DNA of 39,057 nucleotides from Bordetella parapertussis (GTDB taxonomy: Bacteria; Pseudomonadota; Gammaproteobacteria; Burkholderiales; SG8-39), in the NCBI GenBank assembly GCA_945897475.1, contig CAMDFL010000024.1:1-39057 (forward strand). Direction: 5' to 3'. This document shows, in pieces, positions 17,813-26,115 of this stretch; position 1 is the stretch's first letter, and each line of letters opens with the position of its first letter. The translations under genes were made by a program, and so were the position numbers. The notes under the pieces were generated by a model. It did no database searches, was not told the origin of the DNA, and saw only the letters and a list, made by a program, of their open reading frames with translations.

Positions 17813-18467
17813 GAAAAACACGTCCGCTTACGACGCGAAATGCCGGAGCTGCGCACGCTTGGCCGACTATCTTGATGAAGTAAGAAGCGAATATCCGAAG
17901 TATTTCTGCGCGCCTGTTCCTTCATTTGGCGACAAGCAGCCATCCCTTCTTATCGTCGGCCTTGCACCGGGATTACATGGCGCGAATCGCACCGCACGCC
18001 CCTTCACTGGAGACCATGCCGGAATCCTGCTCTACGCCACGCTGCATAAATTTGGTTTCGCCAATCATGGCGGCTCGGCGGATCCAGGCGATGGATTGAA
18101 ACTTTCCAACTGCCGCATTACCAATGCCGTAAAGTGTTTGCCGCCGGCCAACAAACCATTGCCCGCCGAAATCAAGCGCTGCAATGTCTACCTGGCGAAC
18201 GAGATTGCCGCCTGCACGCCCAAGGCAATTCTGGCGCTGGGAAGAGTTGCGCACGATGCGGTGCTGATGGCGGTGGGGTTACGTGCTGCGGCGCATGCAT
18301 TCGCGCATGGCGCGCAACATTCAATCCTGACCGATGGGGGTGGATTCGTACTGTTCGATAGCTATCACTGCAGCCGCTATAACACGCAAACCCGGCGACT
18401 CACTACGCCGATGTTCGAGTCGGTGGTTCTCGCCGCGAAGCGCCATGTCGATGCAGGAAAAAAGTAA
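17799..18467 (+). CDS. uracil-DNA glycosylase, family 5 (UDGb type)
   Basis: This is a DNA repair glycosylase that removes uracil and probably other deaminated bases. Motif 1 is GLAPGLHGANRTARPFTGD (residues 54-72), typical of the UDGb branch, where the usual catalytic acidic residue of motif 1 is absent. Motif 2 lies near HCSRYNTQTRRLT (190-202). Four cysteines (C15, C18, C113, C128) are placed as expected for the [4Fe-4S] cluster of family 4/5 enzymes. It is 222 aa. The start ATG is the truncated fourth copy of the repeat array, with no obvious Shine-Dalgarno sequence. The 3' end overlaps uvrC, so two repair genes are adjacent. Confidence 0.88.
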   Translation: MTALKKNTSAYDAKCRSCARLADYLDEVRSEYPKYFCAPVPSFGDKQPSLLIVGLAPGLHGANRTARPFTGDHAGILLYATLHKFGFANHGGSADPGDGLKLSNCRITNAVKCLPPANKPLPAEIKRCNVYLANEIAACTPKAILALGRVAHDAVLMAVGLRAAAHAFAHGAQHSILTDGGGFVLFDSYHCSRYNTQTRRLTTPMFESVVLAAKRHVDAGKK

Positions 18468-20319
18468 CAGACGAATAGTTTCCCTCGAAGCGACGCCAAG
18501 TCCGGCGCCAAGTAGCTTCGACGCGGACACCTTCATCGCCAAGCTGCCGGGCTTGCCAGGCGTATACCGAATGCTTGATGCCAAGGACGCGGTCTTGTAT
18601 GTGGGCAAGGCGCGCGACTTGAAGAAAAGGGTTTCCTCATACTTTCAGCGCTCCGCGTTGGGCCCGAGAATTACCATGATGGTCTCTCAGGTGGCGAAGA
18701 TGGAAATCACAGTGACGCGCTCCGAAGTCGAGGCGCTGGTGCTGGAAAATAATCTTATCAAGTCTCTGGCTCCACGCTACAACATCCTGTTTCGCGATGA
18801 CAAGTCCTATCCCTATTTAATGCTCTCCGGCGCCAGGTTTCCACGGATGGGTTTTCATCGTGGCGTCTTGGACAAGGAGCATCGCTATTTCGGGCCTTTT
18901 CCACACACAAGCGCGGTGCGTGAAAGCATTCAGTTGTTGCAACGCGTGTTTCGCATCCGCACTTGCGAGGAGTCCACTTTTCAGAATCGCTCCAGGCCTT
19001 GCCTTTTGTATCAGATCAAGCGTTGCTCAGGCCCCTGCGTCGATCTTATCGACGAGAAAGCCTATGCCGAAGACGTCGCCCACGCGAAGCTGTTTCTCGA
19101 CGGGCGCAGCGACGATGTATTGAATGCCATCGAGGCGCGCATGAATGCCTCCTCGGAAGCGCTGCGATTCGAGGAGGCCGCCATTTATCGCGACCGGATG
19201 CAAGCGCTGGCGCGTATGTCGCAGCGTCAGTATGCCGACACCGGCGTGGATCAGGACATCGATGTGGTGGCCGTGGCCCATGACGGTGGCGCATTCTGCG
19301 TGAATCTTGTCATGATTCGATCCGGGCGCCAGTTGGGCGACCGCTGCCTGTTTCCGCAAAACGCGCAGGGTAGAATGCCCGAGGAGATCGTGATGGCGTT
19401 CCTCATGCAGCATTACATCGATTATCCGGCGCCGGGCCTCGTCATTGTCGACGCGCTCACCGATCTGGAGGAAGCCGCCGAGATTCTCGGCGCGCACTGT
19501 GGCCGCTCCATCCGGCTCCTGGCCCACACTATTGGCGATCGTCGTGCCTGGCTCGAAGGGGCGCGCGATAACGCCCGGCGGGCCTTGGTTGCCCGCGAAT
19601 CGGAGGCAAGCAACCAGCAGGCGCGCCTGGCGGCCTTGCGCGATGCCCTGGGGCTTGGCGAGTCACTGCAGCGTATAGAATGCTTTGATATCAGTCACAC
19701 CCAAGGTGAGGCGACGGTGGCCTCCTGCGTGGTCTATGACAAGCTTGAGATGCGTCGCGGTGAATACCGGCACTACAACATCAAGGATGTCACCGCAGGT
19801 GACGATTACGCCGCGATGAAGCAGGTGCTGGAGCGGCGCTACAGCAAGCTCGCTAAGGGCGAAGCGGTCATGCCCGACCTGGTGCTGATCGATGGCGGCA
19901 AGGGCCAGATGGGCGTGGCAAAGGCGGTATTGGAGGAACTGGGTTTGATCGGCATTGCGGTAGTGGGCGTGGCAAAAGGACCGGAGCGAAAACCGGGGCT
20001 GGAAGAGTTGTGGCTGATGGATCGCGAGACCCCGGTGATTCTGGGGCATGCCCATTCCGCGTTGCATCTGGTGCAAACGATACGTGACGAGGCACATCGC
20101 TTCGCTATTACCGGGCATAGAGCGCAGCGCGGCAAAAAACGCGTAACCTCATCCCTGGAGGGTATAGAAGGGATAGGCAGCAAACGCCGCCGCAGCTTGC
20201 TGGCAAGATTCGGTGGGCTGCGTGGTGTGATGGGCGCCAGCATCGACGATCTTGCGCAAGTCGCTGGCATCAGTAAAAAACTCGCGGAAAAGATTTATCG
20301 TGAACTACACGCCTCTTAA
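18445..20319 (+). CDS. uvrC: excinuclease ABC subunit C UvrC
   Basis: UvrC makes both incisions in nucleotide excision repair. The N-terminal GIY-YIG nuclease domain begins LPGVYRMLDAKDAVLYVGKA (about residues 37-56). A central UVR motif (LRFEEAAIYRDRMQAL) follows, then the RNase-H-like nuclease domain (ECFDISHTQGEATVASCVV) and a C-terminal helix-hairpin-helix pair. It is 624 aa from ATG 18445; ATG 18451 is nearly as likely, and both lie inside the end of the glycosylase gene. The open frame extends upstream to 18334, but that part overlaps the glycosylase and is not family-like. pgsA follows with a 20-bp overlap, as often in proteobacteria. Confidence 0.95.
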   Translation: MSMQEKSNRRIVSLEATPSPAPSSFDADTFIAKLPGLPGVYRMLDAKDAVLYVGKARDLKKRVSSYFQRSALGPRITMMVSQVAKMEITVTRSEVEALVLENNLIKSLAPRYNILFRDDKSYPYLMLSGARFPRMGFHRGVLDKEHRYFGPFPHTSAVRESIQLLQRVFRIRTCEESTFQNRSRPCLLYQIKRCSGPCVDLIDEKAYAEDVAHAKLFLDGRSDDVLNAIEARMNASSEALRFEEAAIYRDRMQALARMSQRQYADTGVDQDIDVVAVAHDGGAFCVNLVMIRSGRQLGDRCLFPQNAQGRMPEEIVMAFLMQHYIDYPAPGLVIVDALTDLEEAAEILGAHCGRSIRLLAHTIGDRRAWLEGARDNARRALVARESEASNQQARLAALRDALGLGESLQRIECFDISHTQGEATVASCVVYDKLEMRRGEYRHYNIKDVTAGDDYAAMKQVLERRYSKLAKGEAVMPDLVLIDGGKGQMGVAKAVLEELGLIGIAVVGVAKGPERKPGLEELWLMDRETPVILGHAHSALHLVQTIRDEAHRFAITGHRAQRGKKRVTSSLEGIEGIGSKRRRSLLARFGGLRGVMGASIDDLAQVAGISKKLAEKIYRELHAS

Positions 20320-20872
20320 CCTGCCCAACCTCGTCACCTGGACGCGCATCGCGATGATTCCGGGAATCGTCGGCGTGTTTTACCTTCCCGATACAGCCCT
20401 TGGTCCGTGGGAGAAGAATCTCACCGCAACCGTGCTTTTCATCGTCGCCGCGCTCACCGATTGGCTGGATGGTTATCTGGCACGCCGCCTCAACCAGATG
20501 TCGGCATTCGGCGCCTTTCTCGACCCGGTCGCCGATAAGTTGATGGTGGCCGCCGCCCTCATCCTGCTGGTGGAGCTCGATCGCATCAACTCCGTGGTGG
20601 CGATCATTATTATCGGCAGGGAAATAGGCGTTTCCGCGTTGCGGGAGTGGATGGCGCGCATCGGCGAATCGCGCAGTGTCGCGGTGAATGTCCTTGGCAA
20701 GATCAAAACCGTGGCGCAGATGGTCGCCATCCCGATGTTGTTGTATCACCACGTCTTTGTCGGTATAGACATGCGCCAATTGGGCACATGGCTGATCTAC
20801 CTAGCAGCCGTTCTGACCGTGACCTCGATGTTCTATTATTTGAAGATGGCGGCGGTGTCTCTGCGGCGCTAA
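20300..20872 (+). CDS. pgsA: CDP-diacylglycerol-glycerol-3-phosphate 3-phosphatidyltransferase
   Basis: PgsA makes phosphatidylglycerol phosphate at the inner membrane, the first committed step to phosphatidylglycerol and cardiolipin. The full CDP-alcohol phosphotransferase motif, D-x2-DG-x2-AR-x8-G-x3-D-x3-D, runs from D54 to D79. Several hydrophobic segments are visible. It is 190 aa. GTG 20300 gives the expected N-terminus (NYTPLNLPNLVTWTRI) and overlaps the uvrC end by 20 bp. The frame opens at 20252, inside uvrC, but a start there is unlikely. Confidence 0.94.
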   Translation: MNYTPLNLPNLVTWTRIAMIPGIVGVFYLPDTALGPWEKNLTATVLFIVAALTDWLDGYLARRLNQMSAFGAFLDPVADKLMVAAALILLVELDRINSVVAIIIIGREIGVSALREWMARIGESRSVAVNVLGKIKTVAQMVAIPMLLYHHVFVGIDMRQLGTWLIYLAAVLTVTSMFYYLKMAAVSLRR

Positions 20873-20904
20873 ACGCCAGTTGAGCGAGCGGGCAATACTC
20901 TGCA

Positions 20905-21010
20905 AGAATTTATTTATAAATTGGAAACTTTAAAAATTAAAACTCAATAACTGATGTGAATTTTATGGAATTTCATAGTCCTTATATAGGATTTTTAATG
21001 AGATTATGGA
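20905..21010. other. AT-rich spacer downstream of pgsA
   Basis: This stretch is visibly richer in A and T than the rest of the window. It includes a palindrome with 7-bp arms (20907-20922, AATTTAT-TT-ATAAATT). No gene is seen. It lies between pgsA and a three-tRNA block; the tRNA-Gly promoter is further downstream. Confidence 0.6.
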
Positions 21011-21082
21011 TTGTGAGTGTGGCGCGTCGCATTGGGTGGATACCGTTGGTATGCGTAGCGTTTCAGTCCGATTGAATCATTG

Positions 21083-21110
21083 GCTTTTGGATCAACGCTT
21101 TTGGATCAAC
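21083..21110 (+). repeat. 14-bp direct tandem duplication
   Basis: GCTTTTGGATCAAC occurs twice back to back (21083-21096 and 21097-21110), immediately upstream of the -35 element of the tRNA-Gly promoter. It looks like a simple slippage duplication. Confidence 0.9.
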
Positions 21111-21113
21111 GAC

Positions 21114-21142
21114 TTGACCATATTGCCTCATCGGCATAAGAT
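21114..21142 (+). promoter_or_regulatory. tRNA-Gly promoter
   Basis: TTGACC (21114-21119) and TAAGAT (21137-21142) are separated by exactly 17 bp and lie 14 bp upstream of the tRNA-Gly gene. This is a near-consensus sigma-70 promoter and may also serve the Cys and Leu tRNAs downstream. Confidence 0.75.
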
Positions 21143-21156
21143 CCGCCCTCGTTATC

Positions 21157-21232
21157 GCGGGAATAGCTCAGTTGGTAGAGCGCAACCTTGCCAAGGTTGA
21201 GGTCGGGAGTTCGAGACTCCTTTCCCGCTCCA
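21157..21232 (+). tRNA. tRNA-Gly (GCC)
   Basis: This is a full cloverleaf of 76 nt including the encoded CCA. The acceptor arm GCGGGAA pairs with TTCCCGC, the D-arm is AGCTCAGTTGGTAGAGC, and the T-loop is TTCGAGA. The anticodon loop TTGCCAA gives GCC, reading GGC/GGU glycine codons. It is the first of three tRNAs on this strand. Confidence 0.95.
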
Positions 21233-21334
21233 GAATTCCCAGGAATGGCCGCGCTACCAGTTCAACTTTGCTCTTTGAGTGATCGCAAAGTCTCCGCGAA
21301 GCTGGCAAGACGGCCTTTCTTGTTTAGTCCAAAC

Positions 21335-21408
21335 GGCGGGGTGGCAGAGTGGTTATGCAGCGGCCTGCAAAGCCGTGGACGCCGGTTCGATTCCGACCCC
21401 CGCCTCCA
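21335..21408 (+). tRNA. tRNA-Cys (GCA)
   Basis: This is a 74-nt cloverleaf with encoded CCA. The acceptor GGCGGGG pairs with CCCCGCC. The anticodon loop CTGCAAA gives GCA, and the discriminator base is T, as expected for tRNA-Cys. A run of seven T follows about two bases after the CCA and could help end the transcript. Confidence 0.95.
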
Positions 21409-21482
21409 GCTTTTTTTGTTACCGTGCAAGGCAAGCGATGTGCCTGTTTAGCCGTAGTGCAGCGCTTGATTGGCGTGGCTCT

Positions 21483-21571
21483 GCCCGGGTGGTGAAACTG
21501 GTAGACACAAGGGACTTAAAATCCCTCGCTGCTAACGCGGCTTGCCGGTTCGATTCCGGCCCCGGGCACCA
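21483..21571 (+). tRNA. tRNA-Leu (UAA)
   Basis: This is an 89-nt class II tRNA with a long variable arm and encoded CCA. The acceptor GCCCGGG pairs with CCCGGGC. The anticodon loop CTTAAAA gives UAA, reading UUA/UUG leucine codons. The discriminator is A. Confidence 0.95.
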
Positions 21572-21624
21572 GGGTATTGTTTTTCATTTTGTCCAGGCTA
21601 TTGCCCGGGTTTGATTGAAAACTC

Positions 21625-22071
21625 ATGATCGTTTTTGAACTGATTTGTTCCGAACAACACCGATTCGAGGGCTGGTTTGCCTCGTCTGAGGATTTCACCG
21701 CGCAGCATGGACGCGGCCTTTTGGCCTGCCCGCTATGCTCGGATAAATCCATCGAAAAGCTGTTGACCGCGAAGATCGGGCACTCGGTGCCGGAGATTCA
21801 GCCGCCCTCGGCACCCGTGCAAACACAGGCGCTGCCTATCGCGACGGGTAAGGATTTGCAGGCGAAACTACACGAGTTCATCGACCATGTGCTCAAGAAT
21901 ACCGAGGACGTCGGTTCTGCTTTCGCCGAGGAGGCGCGAAAAATCCATTACGAGGAGGCACCCAGCCGCGATATTCGCGGCACCGCAACGCGGGCACAGA
22001 CCGAAGAGTTACTGGACGAAGGTATTTCGATCATGCCCTTGCCCATCCCGCGCAGGGACGACTGGCACTAG
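21625..22071 (+). CDS. DUF1178 family protein
   Basis: This is a 148-aa protein beginning MIVFELICSEQHRFEGWFASSEDF, the hallmark opening of DUF1178. The cysteines C8, C35 and C38 (LACPLCSD) suggest a small zinc-ribbon-like unit at the N-terminus, as in other short regulatory or metal-binding proteins. A mostly helical, charged C-terminal half follows. No biochemical role is established for the family. It is the only + strand protein gene between the tRNAs and the convergent flavoprotein gene, so it is probably transcribed alone or with the tRNA block. Confidence 0.85.
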   Translation: MIVFELICSEQHRFEGWFASSEDFTAQHGRGLLACPLCSDKSIEKLLTAKIGHSVPEIQPPSAPVQTQALPIATGKDLQAKLHEFIDHVLKNTEDVGSAFAEEARKIHYEEAPSRDIRGTATRAQTEELLDEGISIMPLPIPRRDDWH

Positions 22072-22149
22072 GGAGTACGGGTACCGGCGTGGATCTGGTG
22101 CTGGCAAACCCCATTCGGACGTCCCCCGGTGCTGCCTGAAAACAGTTTT

Positions 22150-25100
22150 TTAAATCAAATCGTGTTGTTTCTTCAGTTCCGGCAGGCAGTGTTTCAACCA
22201 CTGATTGGTAAGTTTTTCTTGCAATGAGTTCTGCCGCAGTCGCTCGGATAGAGCATGAAAATCCACCGAGTCCAGCGATTGATCTTGATTGAAGCAGGAA
22301 AAAACCGTGTAGTTCTTACCAGTGAGCGGATCACGGTGCACCTGCAGGCACTGGGCGCAGATTTCTTTCATCATGCATTGCATCGGCGAGTTGATTGATC
22401 CGATGCCGATGTGGCCTTTTTTCAGGTACGGCGCCAGAACATCGTGGCGCGCGCGTCCCACAGCCGCCATCATGCGATCCGATCCGATGGCGATTACTCG
22501 TGTGGCCTCCATCATGCCAAGCACCACTTCGCCCAAGCGCCCCGAGGCATAAGCCTGCATGGCCTGAACGATGTTGCCGACGAAGCTACGATCTTGCGTT
22601 CGTTGGGCGAAAAATCCGGGTTCCTCGTCGCAGCACCAGACAATTACATCGGCGGCTGCTTCAATTTCCTCGATTTTGTAGCGGTCCTGGACTTTCTTGT
22701 AGCCGGCGAAGTAGAGCACCTTGGAGCCTGCCGCGCGAAACGCCTGGCCGATGGAAAAAAGTACCGCATTACCCAAGCCACCACCGACGAGGACCACCGT
22801 TTCTCCAGGAACGATATGCGTGGCGGTACCGGTGGGGCCCATCAGGATGACCGGTTCGCCGGGTTTGAGCATGGCGCAAAGATCGGATGAGCCGCCCATT
22901 TCCAGGACGATGGTGGAGACCAGCCCTCTGGCCTCATCAACCCAGGCGCCGGTCAATGCCAGGCCCTCCATCTGCAAACGCGTGCCTGCGATCACGGGGG
23001 CGAGGGACTCGAAGTTCTGCAGGCGATAAAACTGGCCTGGTTTGAAGTTGCGGGCCGCTTGCGGTGCGTGGACAATGACCTCGACAATGGTCGGTGTGAG
23101 GCGCTTCACCTCGTGGACGTGTGCACGTAAGCGCTGGTTGAGTCCGCCGATGAAGCCATGGTCGTCGGCATCCGCCGAGGGAGCGCGTTGCTTCAACACT
23201 CCGGTAACCACGGGGTGGCCTTGTTTGGTGGACCCCAGGGCTTTAACAACGTTTCCAGAATAGGACGGATGCAAATCGCCGAAAAAGGAGATGAACCGTC
23301 CATCGGACGTACGCGACAAAAGAACCTCAGATCGGTCGGGTTTCGAGATGGATTTTTGCGGTGTTACCGGCGCGCCCTGCTCGTCGCAGGCGGAAAAATA
23401 CTTTCCGTCCACACTGAAATGTTTTTCATCCTCCCTGGCAAGCACGGTATTGGGCTGGGTGCCGGCGGCGACGAAAATGGTGTGCGCCGCGAGCCGGTAG
23501 TCGCCATCCACGGTCGGTTTGCCGTCTTCGACGAATTTTTGATGCATGAAGTGCATTGCACGCGCAGCGCCGTAATCATCGGTTTCGATGGCCAATGGCG
23601 AAAGGCATTCGCTGAAGGTGATTCCTTCTTCCAGCGCTTTTTCCACTTCTTCGTGATTGAGTGTGTAGGCGGGGCTATCGATCAGGCGACGGCGATACGC
23701 GACGGTGACCCCGCCCCAGCCATGCAACAATTCGGCAATGTGCGGGGCGCGATTTTCATGTGTTGCATGTTGACGCTCTTCCCGTATGGCGCGGCCGTGC
23801 GAGAGAAACTCTTCCGCAATTTCCCGCTCCTCGGGGTCCCAGCGGTCTCGGATTGCGTCCTCGCCGATGGCATGCGCGAGGGTCTCAAAGCGCGCCAGAA
23901 ACTTCTCCACCTGAACCACGTAATAGGCCAGAGACTCAGTGGCCGTGTCTATCGCGGTCAGGCCGCCGCCTATCACCACTGCGGGCAGACGCATCTGCAT
24001 ATTGGCGATGGAATCGAATTTGGCCGCGCCGGTGAGTTGCAAGGCCATTAAAAAGTCGGAGGCGGTACGTACACCTCGTGCGAGGCCATTGGGAATGTCT
24101 AGCGTGGTGGGTTTGCCCGCGCCCATCGCCAGCGCGACGTGATCGAAGCCCATTGACCACGCGTCCTCCAGCGTTATCGTTCCTCCAAAGCGAACGCCGC
24201 CTATCATGGAGAATTGCATACGCCGTTCCAGTAGCAGGCGGATCACTTTAAGAAAATTCTTGTCCCAGCGAACGGTGATGCCGTACTCGGCCACCCCTCC
24301 AAATCCGGCCATGACGCGCTCGTTGAGCGATTCATGAAGGATGGAGATATCGCGTATCGGCTCGAACGGCACGCGACTGCCATTCGCGCGCACGCCGGAG
24401 AGTTTTTCTGGCAAAGGTTCGATCTTGAGTCCGTCGATGCCCACCACAGTGTGTCCGTCGTTCATCAGCAGATGCGCCAAACTGAAACCTGCCGGCCCCA
24501 TCCCCGAGACCAGCACCCGGTAGCCTGAGCGTGGACGCGGCAGTGGATGCTTGAAATTCAGCGGATTCCAGCGTGTGAGCAAGGAATATATTTCAAATCC
24601 CCAGGGTAGTTCCAGAACGTCTTTTAAGGTGCGGGTTTCCACCTGTGGAATATTGACTGGTTCCTGCTTCTGATAAATGCAGGCCTTCATGCAGTCATTG
24701 CAAATCCTGTGGCCAGTGGCTGCGACCAGTGGGTTGTCGATTGCGATAATTGCCAAGGCCGAAATCGCCAGACCCTGCGTCTTGGCGATATGAAATTCGG
24801 AAATCTTTTCCTCAAGCGGGCAACCGGCAAGGGTGACGCCAAACGGACTTTTCTTGAACACGATGGGATGTACCGTGGACTTCACCCCAGCTTGCGCCGG
24901 GTTTTTTTCCCGCAGCCCGCGTGAGCAGGAGTCCTTGCCCTGGTGGTGGCACCAGATGCAGTAATTGGCCTGATCCAGCGCGCTGACCAGATCGGCGCCT
25001 TCGTCAGTCAGGTTAAACGCCTCGCGGCGCCGCAAGTGGGCGGGGTCTATGGTGAATGAAGTAACGCCCTCGCTGTCCGTTTGTTGGGCGTGTATCAGCA

Positions 25101-25683
25101 ATTGGTAGGGGTCAATTTTGCTGGCTTGCTTAAATAGAACGCCGGCGAGACTGCGTTGGCGGCCTTCTGGCGTGTGCAGTGCCCAAGCGGCGTAACGCAG
25201 GGCCATTTCAAGCTCTGCGGCGTGTGCGGCCTCATCCTTGCTCCAGTGCGCCACATGCCTGGCAAACCCCAGCTCGTCGAATCGACCCCCAAATCGCGTT
25301 GAGAGTTCGGCTTCCAGAGCGATTCCATCTATGCCCTGCGCTTGCGGGGCCTTGATTCGGGTGGCGGCTTTGCGTTGCACGAATTGGCGCTTGATCTCAT
25401 ACAAGACCTCAAGATCATCGTGCCTTCGTGCAAGTCTAAGGACATCATCTGCGATGCAGAACAATTGAGCAATAAAACGTTCCAAGTGCGGGGCGATATC
25501 CAGAATCAGGCCGGATTCGGTCTTGGCGTCCAGCGATTCTGAATGGGCCCTCGCATCGAGCAGGCGCTGTTGCAGCTTGTCGTCCGCGGTCGCCAGAAAG
25601 ACGAGGAAGGCGGCGTCCAATCGCGCCAAGCCCTCCCGATCATAAAGGTCGGGAAATGTCAGTCCGAAGGACAGTTTGAGCAT
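22150..25683 (-). CDS. fused GltD-like/PyrK-like FAD, Fe-S oxidoreductase (NfnB-NfnA-like architecture)
   Basis: This is a 1177-aa soluble flavoprotein. Residues 1-230 are helical and unrecognised. Seven cysteines follow (C242, C245, C253, C288, C328, C331, C335), as in the two [4Fe-4S] clusters of GltD-type proteins. A GltD-like part has one dinucleotide-binding motif at 394-399 (GMGPAG) and a second at about 572-579. A ferredoxin-reductase-like part starts near 852, with FKPGQFY at 880 and GGGLGN at 967. It ends in C1103-x5-C1109-x2-C1112-x17-C1130, as in the [2Fe-2S] site of PyrK. These two modules correspond to NfnB and NfnA, which couple NADH, NADPH and ferredoxin, but their joining in one chain and the extra N-terminal domain are distinctive. 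GTG 25686 is an alternative start. A ferredoxin gene lies 39 bp upstream of the chosen ATG. Activity is inferred, not shown. Confidence 0.75.
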   Translation of the reverse strand: MLKLSFGLTFPDLYDREGLARLDAAFLVFLATADDKLQQRLLDARAHSESLDAKTESGLILDIAPHLERFIAQLFCIADDVLRLARRHDDLEVLYEIKRQFVQRKAATRIKAPQAQGIDGIALEAELSTRFGGRFDELGFARHVAHWSKDEAAHAAELEMALRYAAWALHTPEGRQRSLAGVLFKQASKIDPYQLLIHAQQTDSEGVTSFTIDPAHLRRREAFNLTDEGADLVSALDQANYCIWCHHQGKDSCSRGLREKNPAQAGVKSTVHPIVFKKSPFGVTLAGCPLEEKISEFHIAKTQGLAISALAIIAIDNPLVAATGHRICNDCMKACIYQKQEPVNIPQVETRTLKDVLELPWGFEIYSLLTRWNPLNFKHPLPRPRSGYRVLVSGMGPAGFSLAHLLMNDGHTVVGIDGLKIEPLPEKLSGVRANGSRVPFEPIRDISILHESLNERVMAGFGGVAEYGITVRWDKNFLKVIRLLLERRMQFSMIGGVRFGGTITLEDAWSMGFDHVALAMGAGKPTTLDIPNGLARGVRTASDFLMALQLTGAAKFDSIANMQMRLPAVVIGGGLTAIDTATESLAYYVVQVEKFLARFETLAHAIGEDAIRDRWDPEEREIAEEFLSHGRAIREERQHATHENRAPHIAELLHGWGGVTVAYRRRLIDSPAYTLNHEEVEKALEEGITFSECLSPLAIETDDYGAARAMHFMHQKFVEDGKPTVDGDYRLAAHTIFVAAGTQPNTVLAREDEKHFSVDGKYFSACDEQGAPVTPQKSISKPDRSEVLLSRTSDGRFISFFGDLHPSYSGNVVKALGSTKQGHPVVTGVLKQRAPSADADDHGFIGGLNQRLRAHVHEVKRLTPTIVEVIVHAPQAARNFKPGQFYRLQNFESLAPVIAGTRLQMEGLALTGAWVDEARGLVSTIVLEMGGSSDLCAMLKPGEPVILMGPTGTATHIVPGETVVLVGGGLGNAVLFSIGQAFRAAGSKVLYFAGYKKVQDRYKIEEIEAAADVIVWCCDEEPGFFAQRTQDRSFVGNIVQAMQAYASGRLGEVVLGMMEATRVIAIGSDRMMAAVGRARHDVLAPYLKKGHIGIGSINSPMQCMMKEICAQCLQVHRDPLTGKNYTVFSCFNQDQSLDSVDFHALSERLRQNSLQEKLTNQWLKHCLPELKKQHDLI

Positions 25684-25691
25684 CACAAGCA

Positions 25692-25706
25692 GCGGCGCGC
25701 GGCCGC
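25692..25706 (-). promoter_or_regulatory. GC-rich hairpin between fdxA and the flavoprotein gene
   Basis: The 15 bases form GCGGC and GCCGC arms around a 5-base loop, ending eight bases before the flavoprotein ATG on the minus strand. No Shine-Dalgarno sequence is visible there. It could dampen translation of the large enzyme relative to the ferredoxin, or protect the upstream mRNA end. Confidence 0.5.
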
Positions 25707-25722
25707 GTTAATCGTGGCTAAC

Positions 25723-26046
25723 CTAGCGTTCAAGATGTTTCAGCTTGTCCTTGACGTCTTTCCAGTCGTCGGCATCGAGCGGATGAGGTTTGGCGTCGGT
25801 TATCAAAGGCCATACCTTGGTTAGCTCCGCGTTCAGCGCGGTGAAATGCTTCAGATTGTCGGGCAGATCTTCCTCAGCGTAGATGGCGTCCACAGGGCAT
25901 TCTGGAATGCAAACCGCACAATCGATGCATTCGTCCGGATCGATGATCAGCATGTTGGGACCCTCTTTGAAGCAGTCCACTGGGCAAACGTCCACGCAAT
26001 CTGTGTATTTGCATTTAATGCATGATTCTGTAACGACGTGGGTCAT
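25723..26046 (-). CDS. fdxA: 7Fe ferredoxin FdxA
   Basis: This is a small acidic electron carrier of 107 aa. The N-terminal cluster region has C9-x2-C12-x4-C17-x3-C21-P, and the second region has C40-x2-C43-x2-C46-x3-C50-P. This is the pattern of Azotobacter-type [3Fe-4S][4Fe-4S] ferredoxins, which also share the long C-terminal tail seen here (from about residue 60, with [12 protein letters not shown]). It is transcribed just ahead of the large flavoprotein and is the obvious candidate redox partner. A TAAAAT/TTGGTC promoter-like pair lies upstream (26116-26145). Confidence 0.93.
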   Translation of the reverse strand: MTHVVTESCIKCKYTDCVDVCPVDCFKEGPNMLIIDPDECIDCAVCIPECPVDAIYAEEDLPDNLKHFTALNAELTKVWPLITDAKPHPLDADDWKDVKDKLKHLER

Positions 26047-26115
26047 GTGAATAATCTCGGAAAAAATGATTGGCTGGTGCGTGGCAGAGTTGTGCCTGCG
26101 TAGGCAAGACGCGGA

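Noticed and set aside
21482-21613. Repeat of TGCCCGGGT at the tRNA-Leu 5' end and just after its 3' end, as a possible integration site pair
   Set aside because: Only about 9 bases are shared, the copy is at the wrong end of the tRNA, and no integrase or cargo lies nearby.
23158-24051. Long + strand open frame (297 codons) inside the large flavoprotein gene
   Set aside because: It lies antisense to a gene with clear cofactor motifs and has no recognisable product or ribosome-binding site.
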